Assembly (NCBI GenBank): GCA_022360715.1
Contig: JAKSCG010000111.1
Span: 1 to 48,125, forward strand
DNA: 48,125 bases
Origin: Halanaerobiales bacterium
GTDB taxonomy: Bacteria; Bacillota; Halanaerobiia; Halanaerobiales; DTU029
Direction of reading: 5' to 3'
A program made the translations under genes and the position numbers. Of this stretch, positions 8,429 to 16,152 are shown in pieces. Each line of letters opens with the position of its first letter. Positions within the stretch are counted from its first letter, which is position 1. The notes beneath the pieces were generated by a model. That model saw only the letters and a list, made by a program, of their open reading frames with translations. It ran no database searches and was not told the origin of the DNA.

Positions 8429-9118
8429 ATGAATATATTAATTAAAGATCTGCATAAAAGTTACCAAATAAATAATAAGATTAAGCAAATTGTATTAAAA
8501 GGGCTCAACCTGGAGATTAAACAAGGGGAATTTTGTGCGATCATTGGCCCGTCCGGCTCCGGTAAAACAACCCTTTTAAATCTTTTGGGATGTATTGATC
8601 GGCCGGATGCGGGAAGGATTTATTTTGATCAACAGGAAATAACCGAGCTCAGGGAAAAACAACTTATTCAGATCAGGCGGAATAAAATAGGTTATATCTT
8701 TCAGTTTTTTAACTTAATCCCTACTCTTACCGCTTTGGAAAATGCTCAAATGCCCTTCTGGTATGCCAGAAACAAAGAACATTCCAAATTTAACGACAAC
8801 TTATCCCGACTCTACAAAGAAATAGGTATAGATGACTTGAAGAGTAGATATCCAAAACAGCTTTCAGGTGGTCAACAACAACGTGTTGCCATCGCAAGGG
8901 CCCTGGCCAATTTTCCTGAATTTGTACTAGCTGACGAACCGACCGGCAATCTTGATAGTGTTAATACCAAAGAAATCATGGAGCTGATGAAGCAGGAAAG
9001 TAAATCATTAAAAGCTTCATTTCTTGTTGCGACCCATGATTTTTCCTTGCTAAATTATTTTGATAAAGTAATAACATTAAAAGACGGAGTAATAGATAGC
9101 ATTTCTTTAAATAACTAA
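8429..9118 (+). CDS. ABC transporter ATP-binding protein (LolD/MacB type)
   Basis: A 229-residue ATPase with Walker A GPSGSGKT (residues 40-47), signature LSGGQQQR (145-152) and Walker B plus D-loop LADEPTGNLD (168-176), followed by the ATHD switch His. The ADEPTGNLD wording and size are diagnostic of the LolD/MacB/FtsE group. These ATPases drive mechanotransmission-type permeases that act on periplasmic substrates instead of moving them across the membrane. It lies 11 bases after the exported protein and pairs with the FtsX/MacB-fold permease 111 bases downstream. LolD extracts lipoproteins, while MacB drives toxin or drug efflux; the LolA-like gene in the same operon favours a lipid or lipoprotein cargo. 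Confidence 0.88.
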   Translation: MNILIKDLHKSYQINNKIKQIVLKGLNLEIKQGEFCAIIGPSGSGKTTLLNLLGCIDRPDAGRIYFDQQEITELREKQLIQIRRNKIGYIFQFFNLIPTLTALENAQMPFWYARNKEHSKFNDNLSRLYKEIGIDDLKSRYPKQLSGGQQQRVAIARALANFPEFVLADEPTGNLDSVNTKEIMELMKQESKSLKASFLVATHDFSLLNYFDKVITLKDGVIDSISLNN

Positions 9119-9142
9119 TTCGGCAATTTAAGGTTGGATTAT

Positions 9143-9220
9143 ATGCTTGCCCAAAAAGGATGGAACGATATAATCAATACCCAGTTAACTGTAAATATAT
9201 TTACTTCATTAACTTGGTAA
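9143..9220 (+). CDS. Possible 25-codon micro-ORF between ATPase and permease
   Basis: ATG at 9143 after AAGGTTGG opens a 25-codon frame (MLAQKGWNDI to TSLTW) that stops at 9220, nine bases before the permease start. It could be a leader peptide affecting permease translation, a small protein, or chance. There is no homology evidence. Confidence 0.2.
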   Translation: MLAQKGWNDIINTQLTVNIFTSLTW

Positions 9221-9229
9221 AGGAAAGGG

Positions 9230-10468
9230 ATGTCAGCAAAGCCTATGTATAAACTGGCCAAACTGTCCGGATTAAACGTATTGAGGAATAAACGAAGGAG
9301 CATTTTAACAATAATAATAATAATTGTTTCTTTTTCCGTGCTTAGTGTCTTCGCAGGGTATATTAACAGTCAAAGGACATCCTGGCGAGAAATAATGATC
9401 CATAATGATTATGGCCACATTCAGATATTTAATAAAGACTATTTCGAAGATGATAATACCTCGCTGGAACACGTTATTAGTCAAGCTGAATTTGAAGCGG
9501 TATCGGATATCTTAAATAATATAAAAAACATTCAATATTTCACGCCGCGCTTAAATATATCCGGTCTGATTGGTAATGAAAATTCTACAAAGATATTTAT
9601 CGGTTCAGCCCGTAGTTCCACTGAAGAAGAAAAGTTATTTTATTTCAGTCCGGTCAAAGACGGAGAATATTTAACCGATGAGCAACCTTACGGTATCTTG
9701 GTAGGCTTTAAATTAAGCGAGAGACTGAAGGTAAATATTGGTGATCAAGTTATGATTATGGCTAATAGCAGCCAGGGTAGTATTGAGGCAATTCAAGCCA
9801 GGATTATCGGTTTATTAAGGACATATTCGCCTTTAGATGAAATGGCAGTTCATCTGCGTTTAGAAGATGTGCAGGATCTCATTCTCACCAAATCATATCA
9901 TAATATTGTTTTGTTATTGGATTCATACGATAGTATTACAGAAATTAAAGAAATTTTAGAATTACAATTTGCCAGACACAAATTACCGTTAGTTGTTAAA
10001 GATTTTGAACAGAACGCTACTTTTTTTGTTCAGGTCGTCGAGATGTATGAAAGCTATTTTAATATTTCCTTAATCGTGTTGTCAATACTGATTATTTTCA
10101 GCTTAATTAATACTATCTTCATGTCGATAACCGACCGAACAAAGGAATTTTCCACGATGAAGACAATCGGGATCAACAATCGCACAATCTTTGTTTCGAT
10201 TATCTTTGAGGGAATTTTTATTGCGCTGATCGGTATAGTTTTCGGTTTGATTCTGGCATATTTTTTGCAAATAGGAATTAATTCCTTTAACTTGACCCTA
10301 CCCCCGCCGCCCGGTAGTGAAGAGCGAATACCGTTTATGACAGTTTTTGATTTACTAATAAACCTTAAAATTGCAGGGTTCTTTATTTTTACCGCCATAC
10401 TGGCCAGTATCTTTCCTGCTTATAGCGTAATTAAAATGAATATATTGAAAGGATTACATAATGATTAA
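9230..10468 (+). CDS. ABC transporter permease, FtsX/LolC/MacB type
   Basis: A 412-residue permease with the mechanotransmission (type VII) layout: one N-terminal helix (about 27-45), a large periplasmic domain of about 220 residues, then three helices near 280-300, 330-350 and 380-400. The Glu-Phe-Ser-Thr-Met-Lys-Thr-Ile-Gly coupling segment after the second helix is typical of FtsX-domain proteins. A PPPPGSEE loop lies between helices 3 and 4. With the ATPase at 8429-9118 it should form a LolCDE-like or MacB-like complex; a single permease gene implies a homodimer. The ATG follows AAAGGAAAGGG. The 3' end overlaps the LolA-like gene by 8 bases, showing tight coupling of the two products. Confidence 0.87.
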   Translation: MSAKPMYKLAKLSGLNVLRNKRRSILTIIIIIVSFSVLSVFAGYINSQRTSWREIMIHNDYGHIQIFNKDYFEDDNTSLEHVISQAEFEAVSDILNNIKNIQYFTPRLNISGLIGNENSTKIFIGSARSSTEEEKLFYFSPVKDGEYLTDEQPYGILVGFKLSERLKVNIGDQVMIMANSSQGSIEAIQARIIGLLRTYSPLDEMAVHLRLEDVQDLILTKSYHNIVLLLDSYDSITEIKEILELQFARHKLPLVVKDFEQNATFFVQVVEMYESYFNISLIVLSILIIFSLINTIFMSITDRTKEFSTMKTIGINNRTIFVSIIFEGIFIALIGIVFGLILAYFLQIGINSFNLTLPPPPGSEERIPFMTVFDLLINLKIAGFFIFTAILASIFPAYSVIKMNILKGLHND

Positions 10469-11243
10469 AATACAGATGATTATGGTTTTTTTACTGCTTT
10501 GTCTGACAAGTTCATCAATTATCTATGGAGCTGATCCCTCAATTAACGATATTATCGATACTTTTTCCAAGATTGAGACGGTATTTAAGTCTTATTCTTT
10601 CTACTCAAATCTTATTCAATACCAAAACAATCAGAAAAAAGATGAGGCTACTTTTGTACTGACTGTTGATAACGAAAATTCACTGGCCCTTTATTTATCT
10701 CCATTGGTGAATAAAGGGAAGATCGTCTTGCAAAAAGACCAAAGTTATTATCTTTATTTCCCTAAGCCTAACAATTATATAAGGATATCCGGTGGTTCTA
10801 ATTTATTTGGCAATGTTTCACATGGCGACCTGCTTCGTCCTCCCTTACTTAAATATTACGAGATCAAAGAATATAAAATTTTACAGGATGACAAAGGGGA
10901 AGAGATATATGTGATTTCTTTTACCCAGAAAGACGAGGTAACGAATTTAACATATTATCAAAAGGTTATCTATTTTAATCGGAATAAACAGCGGATTGAA
11001 GCGATTGAATCATTTTCGCGCACCGGTGTAATGTTAGGCCGGATTGAAAATTTGGAATTTGAAGTAATTAACGGGATTAATTTTCCCGTTAAAACGAAAA
11101 TAGTTGATATTAGAAATCGTGATGTATATACTATTCAGACCAATAGTCAGGTCAAAATCACTCAATTACCGCCCAAGTTTTTTACACCAGGCTATTTATC
11201 GAATGTTGCCAAGTACTTAAAGTTAAAGCTGGGGGTTAAATAA
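10461..11243 (+). CDS. LolA-like outer membrane lipoprotein-sorting protein
   Basis: This 260-residue exported protein has a signal peptide ending near IIYGA (about residue 24) and no lipobox. The mature part follows the LolA/COG2834-like half-barrel pattern: an initial helix (DIIDTFSKIETVFKSY), successive strands, then FPKPNNYIRISGG, LLRPPLLKYYEIKEY, an Arg/Gly-containing SRTGVMLGRIE strand and a terminal LPPKFFTPGYL. LolA-fold proteins carry acyl chains across the periplasm. Its ATG overlaps the permease stop by 8 bases and the barrel-like gene begins on its own stop codon (TAATG). The order ABC, carrier, barrel suggests an envelope transfer route, although canonical LolB is not seen. Confidence 0.75.
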   Translation: MIKIQMIMVFLLLCLTSSSIIYGADPSINDIIDTFSKIETVFKSYSFYSNLIQYQNNQKKDEATFVLTVDNENSLALYLSPLVNKGKIVLQKDQSYYLYFPKPNNYIRISGGSNLFGNVSHGDLLRPPLLKYYEIKEYKILQDDKGEEIYVISFTQKDEVTNLTYYQKVIYFNRNKQRIEAIESFSRTGVMLGRIENLEFEVINGINFPVKTKIVDIRNRDVYTIQTNSQVKITQLPPKFFTPGYLSNVAKYLKLKLGVK

Positions 11244-12433
11244 TGGTCAAAAATGCTTTTTCTGCCCTATTTTTTTCATTATTAGTGATGATCCTACTTA
11301 ATCAAAGGGCTTATTCTTTTGATTATACCTTATCATTCCAAATAACTCATTACGGGATTAATAATAATTCTTTATTTGGTGACTTTAAAATTGAGCCATT
11401 GCAAAAAAAAATTGATTATCAGTTCAATATTTTTGAAAAACTCAATAATAGAGTCATCTTTAACTCTAATCTTGGTTTATTGGTACAAAAAGATGAAGAG
11501 TGCAAATTTGAATATTATCTAAATAAAGCATACTTTACTTGTTATTTTAACGATGCTACGATTATCGAGCTTGGAAAAAATAATTTAAATTTTGGAAATT
11601 CTTTAACAGAAGATATACTGCATTATCATCAAAATATTGGCTATACCAGGTCAAAATCTGCCTATTGGATGGTAAATGCTAAAAAATATTTTGATAATTT
11701 AGGAATGATGTTACTTTATATTCCAAGTTATCAAGGTGTGCTTTCTTCCGAATGGGTTAATGCAATCGATGAAAGTCAAACATATTTGATGCTTTCATAT
11801 AATTTATTTAAAAGCGATATCAGGGCTTTATATAAAGTGAACAAGGAAGATCCTTTTATAGCGGTAAGTCTTTCCAGGGCTTTTGAAAAATTAGCGAATA
11901 CTATTTTTTATCTTGATACTAAAATAATTGCTTACGATACTAAATATTGTTTAGGTAAAACAAATTATTCGGGAATTGATTATTACATCAAAGAGATAGC
12001 AAATGTTAAGGACTATTTTAACCCTTTTCTGCTGGGCATTAACTGGCAAATGTTTAGTATTGCCGATTGCCGACTGGAGTATGTGAGAAGCGATTATTCA
12101 CTTAGCCGGGAAGAGCAGAAGGTTTTCTGGGAGAATTTAGCGAGCAAAGAACTGATTTATCGTGATTTTGATAAGAAAAATTTAATATCAACAAATTATT
12201 TAAATTTCAATACGGCGTTTTTACAGGTGTTTAGTAAGACAGATATGATCTTTAATTTAAAGTATAATCTGGATGATCACAGTGCGATGACAAGGCTTAT
12301 TTTCACTATTAACCTTGACTCTTATCCGATTGATCTCAATATTGCAAAAACATTTGCTCCCAGCAACAAAAGTGAATTTGGCAGTTATCCGGTTAAAAGC
12401 CAATTTTCAGTATCTTTGAGTAGGTTTTTCTAA
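11243..12433 (+). CDS. Putative outer-membrane beta-barrel protein
   Basis: I do not recognise a family. The 396-residue product has an N-terminal signal (hydrophobic residues 8-20, probable cleavage near AYS at 23-25). The mature part is dominated by short amphipathic strands rich in Tyr, Phe and Asn, such as YTLSFQITHYGI, NKAYFTCYFND and QTYLMLSYNLF. The C-terminal strand ends VSLSRFF. A terminal Phe on an alternating strand is the BamA-recognised signature of outer-membrane barrels in diderm bacteria. It starts on the stop codon of the LolA-like gene, so a joint role in moving or receiving envelope material is likely. No terminator is obvious downstream. Composition is markedly AT-rich relative to comM or the nitrilase operon. 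Confidence 0.6.
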   Translation: MVKNAFSALFFSLLVMILLNQRAYSFDYTLSFQITHYGINNNSLFGDFKIEPLQKKIDYQFNIFEKLNNRVIFNSNLGLLVQKDEECKFEYYLNKAYFTCYFNDATIIELGKNNLNFGNSLTEDILHYHQNIGYTRSKSAYWMVNAKKYFDNLGMMLLYIPSYQGVLSSEWVNAIDESQTYLMLSYNLFKSDIRALYKVNKEDPFIAVSLSRAFEKLANTIFYLDTKIIAYDTKYCLGKTNYSGIDYYIKEIANVKDYFNPFLLGINWQMFSIADCRLEYVRSDYSLSREEQKVFWENLASKELIYRDFDKKNLISTNYLNFNTAFLQVFSKTDMIFNLKYNLDDHSAMTRLIFTINLDSYPIDLNIAKTFAPSNKSEFGSYPVKSQFSVSLSRFF

Positions 12434-12476
12434 ACTAATGTGCCGTTTATCCTGTATTTTCAAAGTTGATCGCCAC

Positions 12477-12505
12477 TTGTTTAACTGTAAAGTTTGAGTT
12501 ATAAT
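12477..12505 (+). promoter_or_regulatory. Promoter for the TrpX-type binding protein
   Basis: TTGTTT, a 17-base spacer and a perfect TATAAT. The start point would lie about 57 bases before the ATG at 12569. The gene has an AAAGGAGAG ribosome site. Confidence 0.55.
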
Positions 12506-12568
12506 TAATAATATCCGGTAAGATGGTACTATAGTAGGTAAGAAAAATTAAAAAGGAGAGATGGTAGG

Positions 12569-13549
12569 ATGGTAGGTAAAGTCAAGTTTTTAGTTTGTCT
12601 GGTAATGATTGTTACACTAATGGTTGTTTTAACTTCAATCGGGGTGAACGCTGAAGAACAACTGGTAATCGGGATTATCCAGATTGTCGAACACCCTGCC
12701 CTGGACCAGGCCCGACAAGGTTTTATTGATCTGTTGGCCGACCATGGTTTTATTAAAGGGCAGAATGTTACTTATGACTATCAGAACGCGCAGGGTGATA
12801 TGGCGACAACCAATACGATTGCCCAGAAATTTAGCTGGGAAGAACCCGATTTGATTCTGGCGATCGCTACACCGACTGCTCAGGCCGTAGCTAATGTGAT
12901 TAAAGATATCCCAATTTTAATTACCGCGGTGACCGATCCGGTAGACGCCGGACTGGTCGAATCAATGGAAAGGCCAAATACCAATGTTACGGGGACAACC
13001 GATATGACTCCGATTGCTAAACAACTGGAGTTATTGTTAGAGATTAAACCGACCGTAAAAAAGATTGGAATGGTTTATAATGCCGGGGAAAGCAACTCGG
13101 CTTTACAGGTTAAAATTACCAGGTCGCTCTGTCAGGAGATGGGTTTAACCCTGGTCGAAGCCACCGCGGATAATTCCAGCTCAGTCAATCAGGCTGCTCA
13201 GTCCCTGGCTAACCGGGTTGACGCACTTTATGTTGCGACCGATAATACGGTAGCTGCCGCGATTGAAACGGTGGTAATGGTTGCCGAAGAATATCAGTTA
13301 CCTTTGATTGTGGGAGAAGAGGCCATGGTAGCAAGAGGAGGATTGGCTACCGAGGGAATCAGTTATTATCAGCTAGGTCGCCAGACCGGTGAGATGGCCC
13401 TCAAGGTCCTTGTTGAAGGAGTGGACCCGGCCGGAATGCCGATTGAGTCACAGCAACAGACCAGATTGGTGATTAATCAAAGTGCTGCCGAAAAAATAGG
13501 GCTGGTCCTGACTGAGCACTTAACGGAACGAGCTTTTCACCTTTATTAA
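12569..13549 (+). CDS. ABC transporter substrate-binding protein, TrpX/ABC_sub_bind type
   Basis: A 326-residue periplasmic binding protein of the ABC_sub_bind family (PF04392, by resemblance), which includes the tryptophan-binding TrpX. Characteristic stretches are IVEHPALDQARQGF near the mature N-terminus, LILAIATPTAQAVAN, ITAVTDPVDAGLV and VTGTTDMTPI, giving two Rossmann-like lobes. The signal peptide (cleavage after VNA, residue 28) lacks a lipobox; such proteins are usually lipoproteins in single-membrane Firmicutes, so a free periplasmic form fits an outer membrane. No permease or ATPase gene is adjacent: the next gene is convergent. The ligand is therefore uncertain, with tryptophan or another aromatic compound the family-level guess. 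Confidence 0.85.
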   Translation: MVGKVKFLVCLVMIVTLMVVLTSIGVNAEEQLVIGIIQIVEHPALDQARQGFIDLLADHGFIKGQNVTYDYQNAQGDMATTNTIAQKFSWEEPDLILAIATPTAQAVANVIKDIPILITAVTDPVDAGLVESMERPNTNVTGTTDMTPIAKQLELLLEIKPTVKKIGMVYNAGESNSALQVKITRSLCQEMGLTLVEATADNSSSVNQAAQSLANRVDALYVATDNTVAAAIETVVMVAEEYQLPLIVGEEAMVARGGLATEGISYYQLGRQTGEMALKVLVEGVDPAGMPIESQQQTRLVINQSAAEKIGLVLTEHLTERAFHLY

Positions 13550-13553
13550 GCCG

Positions 13554-14576
13554 TTAATTTGCGGTAATATAGATCGGGTTAGTGAAAACCCAGGGCCGCT
13601 CATGATAATTATTTAGCCTTAGATATGCCTCAGCTCGATAAGCACCAGGTTGTTCAATCTTTTTGATTAATGACCTGGTGTTGTTTTTTCGGGCAATGCA
13701 CTGTTGATTTTTAACAATTCTTAATTGACAGGGCCGGGGTGATGATACTGCCACCACTACCCCTTTGTGTAAAGATAATTCCTCCCCCATAATAACCTCT
13801 TGATGGTGATTTTGGGCCGAAAACATAAAGCCACCGGCATTAGCCAGATAATGATAACTCAGGTAGCAGTTCCCTTTTTGCAGGGCCTGATAGATTAATT
13901 TTTTATTTTTTAAGAAGCCGGCCGGATGATAAGTCAGGCTTTCCGGTACGAGGATATGATTACGGATTGTTTTAAACATTTTTTGATAGGACATAAAGTA
14001 GTCGTGGGCATCGACACTACCGATCCCGACGACTTTTTTTCTGGTCAATAGTTCATCCCATTTTTGTACTGTCTGTGGAATTGGTCCCTCAATAAAAGTA
14101 TCCGGCTTAAGCAGACCCGAGAACAGGTCTTTCAGTTTAATATTTTCTAGCCAGTCATGGTGATAATTCCAGATTTCAATACCGGTAAACCCCTCAACTG
14201 TCCAATCCGCCCAGGTAACAGGGGCCAATTTGCCTTTTCTGACATCAGGATGAGCCATAAAACCGATTCCACCCTGTTGATTAACTTGTTCGATCGTTTC
14301 CTGAGGACCATACACCGGGGGGATTGTTTTCTTCAGGTTTAACCCCAGGTAGTGGCCTTTTTCTTGCTTAACGGTTATTTCTTCTCCCACCAGGAAGAGG
14401 GTGTTTTTATACTGTCCTTCCATTTTATAGGCAGCCATTGTATCATGATCAGTTAAAATTAAATAATCACAACCGGCTCGATTAGCCGCATTGATTAGAT
14501 AGGGGACGCTTTTAGCTCCGTCAGAGTAGGTAGAGTGGACATGAATGACTCCGCTATGATCATGATAATTATACAT
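13554..14576 (-). CDS. PHP domain metal-dependent phosphoesterase
   Basis: A 340-residue PHP-family hydrolase. Visible metal motifs are HVHSTYSDG (about residues 12-20), LTDHD (40-44), GEEIT, MAHPD and GSVDAHD, all expected of a trinuclear PHP active site like that of the TrpH/YciV phosphoesterases. The C-terminal 100 residues form a strand-rich extension that ends with NPIYITAN. The gene runs opposite to its neighbours and its stop lies 5 bases from the stop of the binding protein. AGGAGGG sits six bases before its ATG. The substrate is unknown; family members act on small phosphoesters or short nucleic acids. Confidence 0.8.
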   Translation of the reverse strand: MYNYHDHSGVIHVHSTYSDGAKSVPYLINAANRAGCDYLILTDHDTMAAYKMEGQYKNTLFLVGEEITVKQEKGHYLGLNLKKTIPPVYGPQETIEQVNQQGGIGFMAHPDVRKGKLAPVTWADWTVEGFTGIEIWNYHHDWLENIKLKDLFSGLLKPDTFIEGPIPQTVQKWDELLTRKKVVGIGSVDAHDYFMSYQKMFKTIRNHILVPESLTYHPAGFLKNKKLIYQALQKGNCYLSYHYLANAGGFMFSAQNHHQEVIMGEELSLHKGVVVAVSSPRPCQLRIVKNQQCIARKNNTRSLIKKIEQPGAYRAEAYLRLNNYHERPWVFTNPIYITAN

Positions 14577-14686
14577 TTTTTTCCCTCCTTTTTATTAAGT
14601 ATATTTATTTGATAAAAAATTTGTGCTTAGTTAAGTGAAGTTCAGCAAATCGGGTGATTTACTTCAAGTCCTTTGCTCAGGTTATT

Positions 14687-14716
14687 TTGCATTAATCCTT
14701 TAATTCTGGCTATATT
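14687..14716 (+). promoter_or_regulatory. Candidate promoter for the small unknown gene
   Basis: TTGCAT, 18 bases, TATATT, in the 185-base region between the divergent PHP gene and the gene at 14762. I found no convincing promoter for the PHP gene on the other strand. Confidence 0.35.
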
Positions 14717-14761
14717 ATTAATAAAATTTAATTAATCTTAAACAGAGATGGGGGAAACATT

Positions 14762-15022
14762 TTGAAAAAAAACCCAGATTTTATTACAACCGATCTGGCC
14801 AAAAGGATTTATTTAGACCTGAAAAAGGGGGAAAACGGTGAAATACCATACCGTGATATTACCGTGGGGTATCATCTCAAATCCAGGAAGGATAATAACC
14901 TGCCCGAGCAGGTCAAGCTTGATATAATTGATGAAGAGGGTTATCGAGTTGATATCTATCAGCTCAAATACGGTAGTAGCTTTGCCGATTTTACGGTTGA
15001 GCAGGATAACAGTCTTGAATAA
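14762..15022 (+). CDS. Small hypothetical protein (86 residues)
   Basis: I do not recognise this gene. The start is a TTG preceded by GATGGGGGAAACA. The product is acidic and hydrophilic, with no membrane segment or signal: an N-terminal helix (DLAKRIYLDLKKGE), then alternating stretches ITVGYHLKSR, VKLDIIDEEGYRVDIYQLKYG and FADFTVEQ that look like a small beta-sheet domain. It stands alone between a divergent PHP gene and a convergent DUF3794 gene. The reading frame is well formed and has a plausible promoter, so I take it as real, but no function can be offered. Confidence 0.55.
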   Translation: MKKNPDFITTDLAKRIYLDLKKGENGEIPYRDITVGYHLKSRKDNNLPEQVKLDIIDEEGYRVDIYQLKYGSSFADFTVEQDNSLE

Positions 15023-15057
15023 AGCCCCGGAATAGATCGGACAGGATTAACCTAATC

Positions 15058-15087
15058 ATAAAAAAACCCCAGTAAAAAATACTGGGG
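15058..15087 (-). terminator. Rho-independent terminator of the DUF3794 gene (minus strand)
   Basis: On the minus strand CCCCAGTA / TACTGGGG forms a perfect eight-base stem with a TTTTT loop, followed by TTTTTT. On the plus strand the hairpin lacks a good T run, so it mainly serves the minus-strand gene, though it may also help stop transcription from 14762. Confidence 0.75.
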
Positions 15088-15101
15088 GGATATTTTATTA
15101 T

Positions 15102-15641
15102 TTAACAATGGACCAGACATTTGGTGGCAAAGCTGCAATCAAAAACAGGCGGAACAGGTAAACTTAAGTCCACTTGCTCAAATTTCGATATTTTAATCAG
15201 GAATTGGAACTCGATCTTTTCAAGTACATTTACCGAAGGTAGTGGCGGAATCAGTTCATCGACATTATTAAATTGTTTTAAGAATAGCTGGACAGTAAAA
15301 CCGTCATTAGTACCAAAACCATTAGGCCCGATCAAAATCGTATTATCGCTTACTATCGCTCGATTGGCCCTACCTATAGTAACTGTAGGATTAAGCCCAG
15401 GCAGCTCTACTTTTCGATTAAAAGGAACAGTTACCTGGAAGTCCCTTTTAAAACCGTCTGTATCGACAAACTGGATTCTTTTCATGACCATACCCTGGAC
15501 GATCGCAAAGTTCCTGAACAGAATTGCCCGGTCGAAAACAATACTTTTGGTGACATCTACTATTTTTTGCGCTGCTACGGGGAGGGTTTGCATTTCAGTC
15601 AGAAATACCTGAGCCTGGTCTTCAGCAGCTACATTCAGCAC
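15102..15641 (-). CDS. SPOCS/DUF3794-like protein
   Basis: A 179-residue protein with one copy of the pattern seen in DUF3794 (SPOCS) domains: VDVTKSIVFDRAILFRN, IVQGMVMKRIQFVDTDG, then VTVPFNRKVELPG (about residues 25-95). SPOCS domains occur in Firmicute spore-associated proteins such as SipL and in other envelope proteins. There is no signal peptide. The C-terminal tail holds three Cys residues in the last eleven. I chose the GTG at 15641 because AAGGAGA lies six bases upstream; a TTG nine codons earlier (15668) with GGGGG is the alternative. The strand-opposed open frame over the same bases looks like a shadow. A link to sporulation is family-level inference only. Confidence 0.6.
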   Translation of the reverse strand: MLNVAAEDQAQVFLTEMQTLPVAAQKIVDVTKSIVFDRAILFRNFAIVQGMVMKRIQFVDTDGFKRDFQVTVPFNRKVELPGLNPTVTIGRANRAIVSDNTILIGPNGFGTNDGFTVQLFLKQFNNVDELIPPLPSVNVLEKIEFQFLIKISKFEQVDLSLPVPPVFDCSFATKCLVHC

Positions 15642-15690
15642 TTGAAATCTCCTTTTAAAGGTTTTCAATCGTTATTCCCCCTTTCTTTTA

Positions 15691-15704
15691 TATACTACAG
15701 TATA
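15691..15704. promoter_or_regulatory. Palindrome in the divergent intergenic region
   Basis: TATACT-AC-AGTATA is a perfect six-base inverted repeat, 50 bases upstream of the GTG start of the minus-strand DUF3794 gene and in the shared upstream region of the zinc-ribbon gene. It could be an operator or part of a minus-strand -10 region. Confidence 0.3.
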
Positions 15705-15774
15705 TGTTATTCGACAGAAATTGTTATTGCTAAAGATAATTACTGTTGACTAAAATGCTTAGAAAAAGAGGATA

Positions 15775-15803
15775 TTGTATATTTTTCGATAATCAGATAT
15801 AAT
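15775..15803 (+). promoter_or_regulatory. Promoter for the zinc-ribbon gene
   Basis: TTGTAT, a 17-base spacer and TATAAT, giving a start point about 25 bases before the GTG at 15834. A second upstream TTGACT (15746-15751) has poor spacing to any -10. Confidence 0.5.
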
Positions 15804-15833
15804 CATTACAGAAAGTGAAAGGAGGAAATTAGC

Positions 15834-16043
15834 GTGGGTAAAAAATATCAATGCCCGAAATGTCAAACAACTGCTTATGAAAAGGATGAAATCAGGACTA
15901 CCGGGAGCGGATTATCAAAATTCTATGATGTCCAGAATAAACGATTTGTAGCTATTACCTGTAAAAATTGTCGATATACTGAGTTATATAAACAGGGAGA
16001 TAGCGGGACATTAAGCAATATTTTTGACTTCCTGACGAACTAA
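15834..16043 (+). CDS. Small zinc-ribbon protein
   Basis: A 69-residue protein with two CxxC knuckles: CPKC at residues 7-10 and CKNC at about 43-46, separated by a spacer that includes GSGLSKFYDVQNKRF. This is the pattern of the small zinc-ribbon nucleic-acid-binding family (PF09855/DUF2082-like) common in Firmicutes. It starts at GTG after AAAGGAGGAAATTAGC. It may bind nucleic acid or serve as a structural module; no partner is evident. The MATE gene begins about 110 bases later behind its own promoter, so this is probably a single-gene unit. Confidence 0.75.
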   Translation: MGKKYQCPKCQTTAYEKDEIRTTGSGLSKFYDVQNKRFVAITCKNCRYTELYKQGDSGTLSNIFDFLTN

Positions 16044-16088
16044 AGCGAAAAGGCCCTGGCTGAAATTTGGTCGGGCTTTATTGATATA

Positions 16089-16117
16089 TTGTGTTCCGGG
16101 ACCGATAGTGTTATACT
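16089..16117 (+). promoter_or_regulatory. Promoter of the MATE-nitrilase-GPH-SIMPL operon
   Basis: TTGTGT, 17 bases, TATACT. The predicted start point is about 30 bases before the ATG at 16153. Confidence 0.5.
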
Positions 16118-16152
16118 GTTTTTATTGGTAAAGATGATTTCCGCGATAACTG

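Noticed and set aside
15121..15612. A 163-codon open frame on the plus strand
   Set aside because: It is antisense to the DUF3794-like gene, has no ribosome site and reads as low-complexity Ser/Thr-rich sequence. The minus-strand frame has a ribosome site, family pattern and a matching terminator.
16044..16080. Terminator after the zinc-ribbon gene
   Set aside because: AAGGCCC and GGGCTTT pair imperfectly and the T run is short; too weak to list as a feature.
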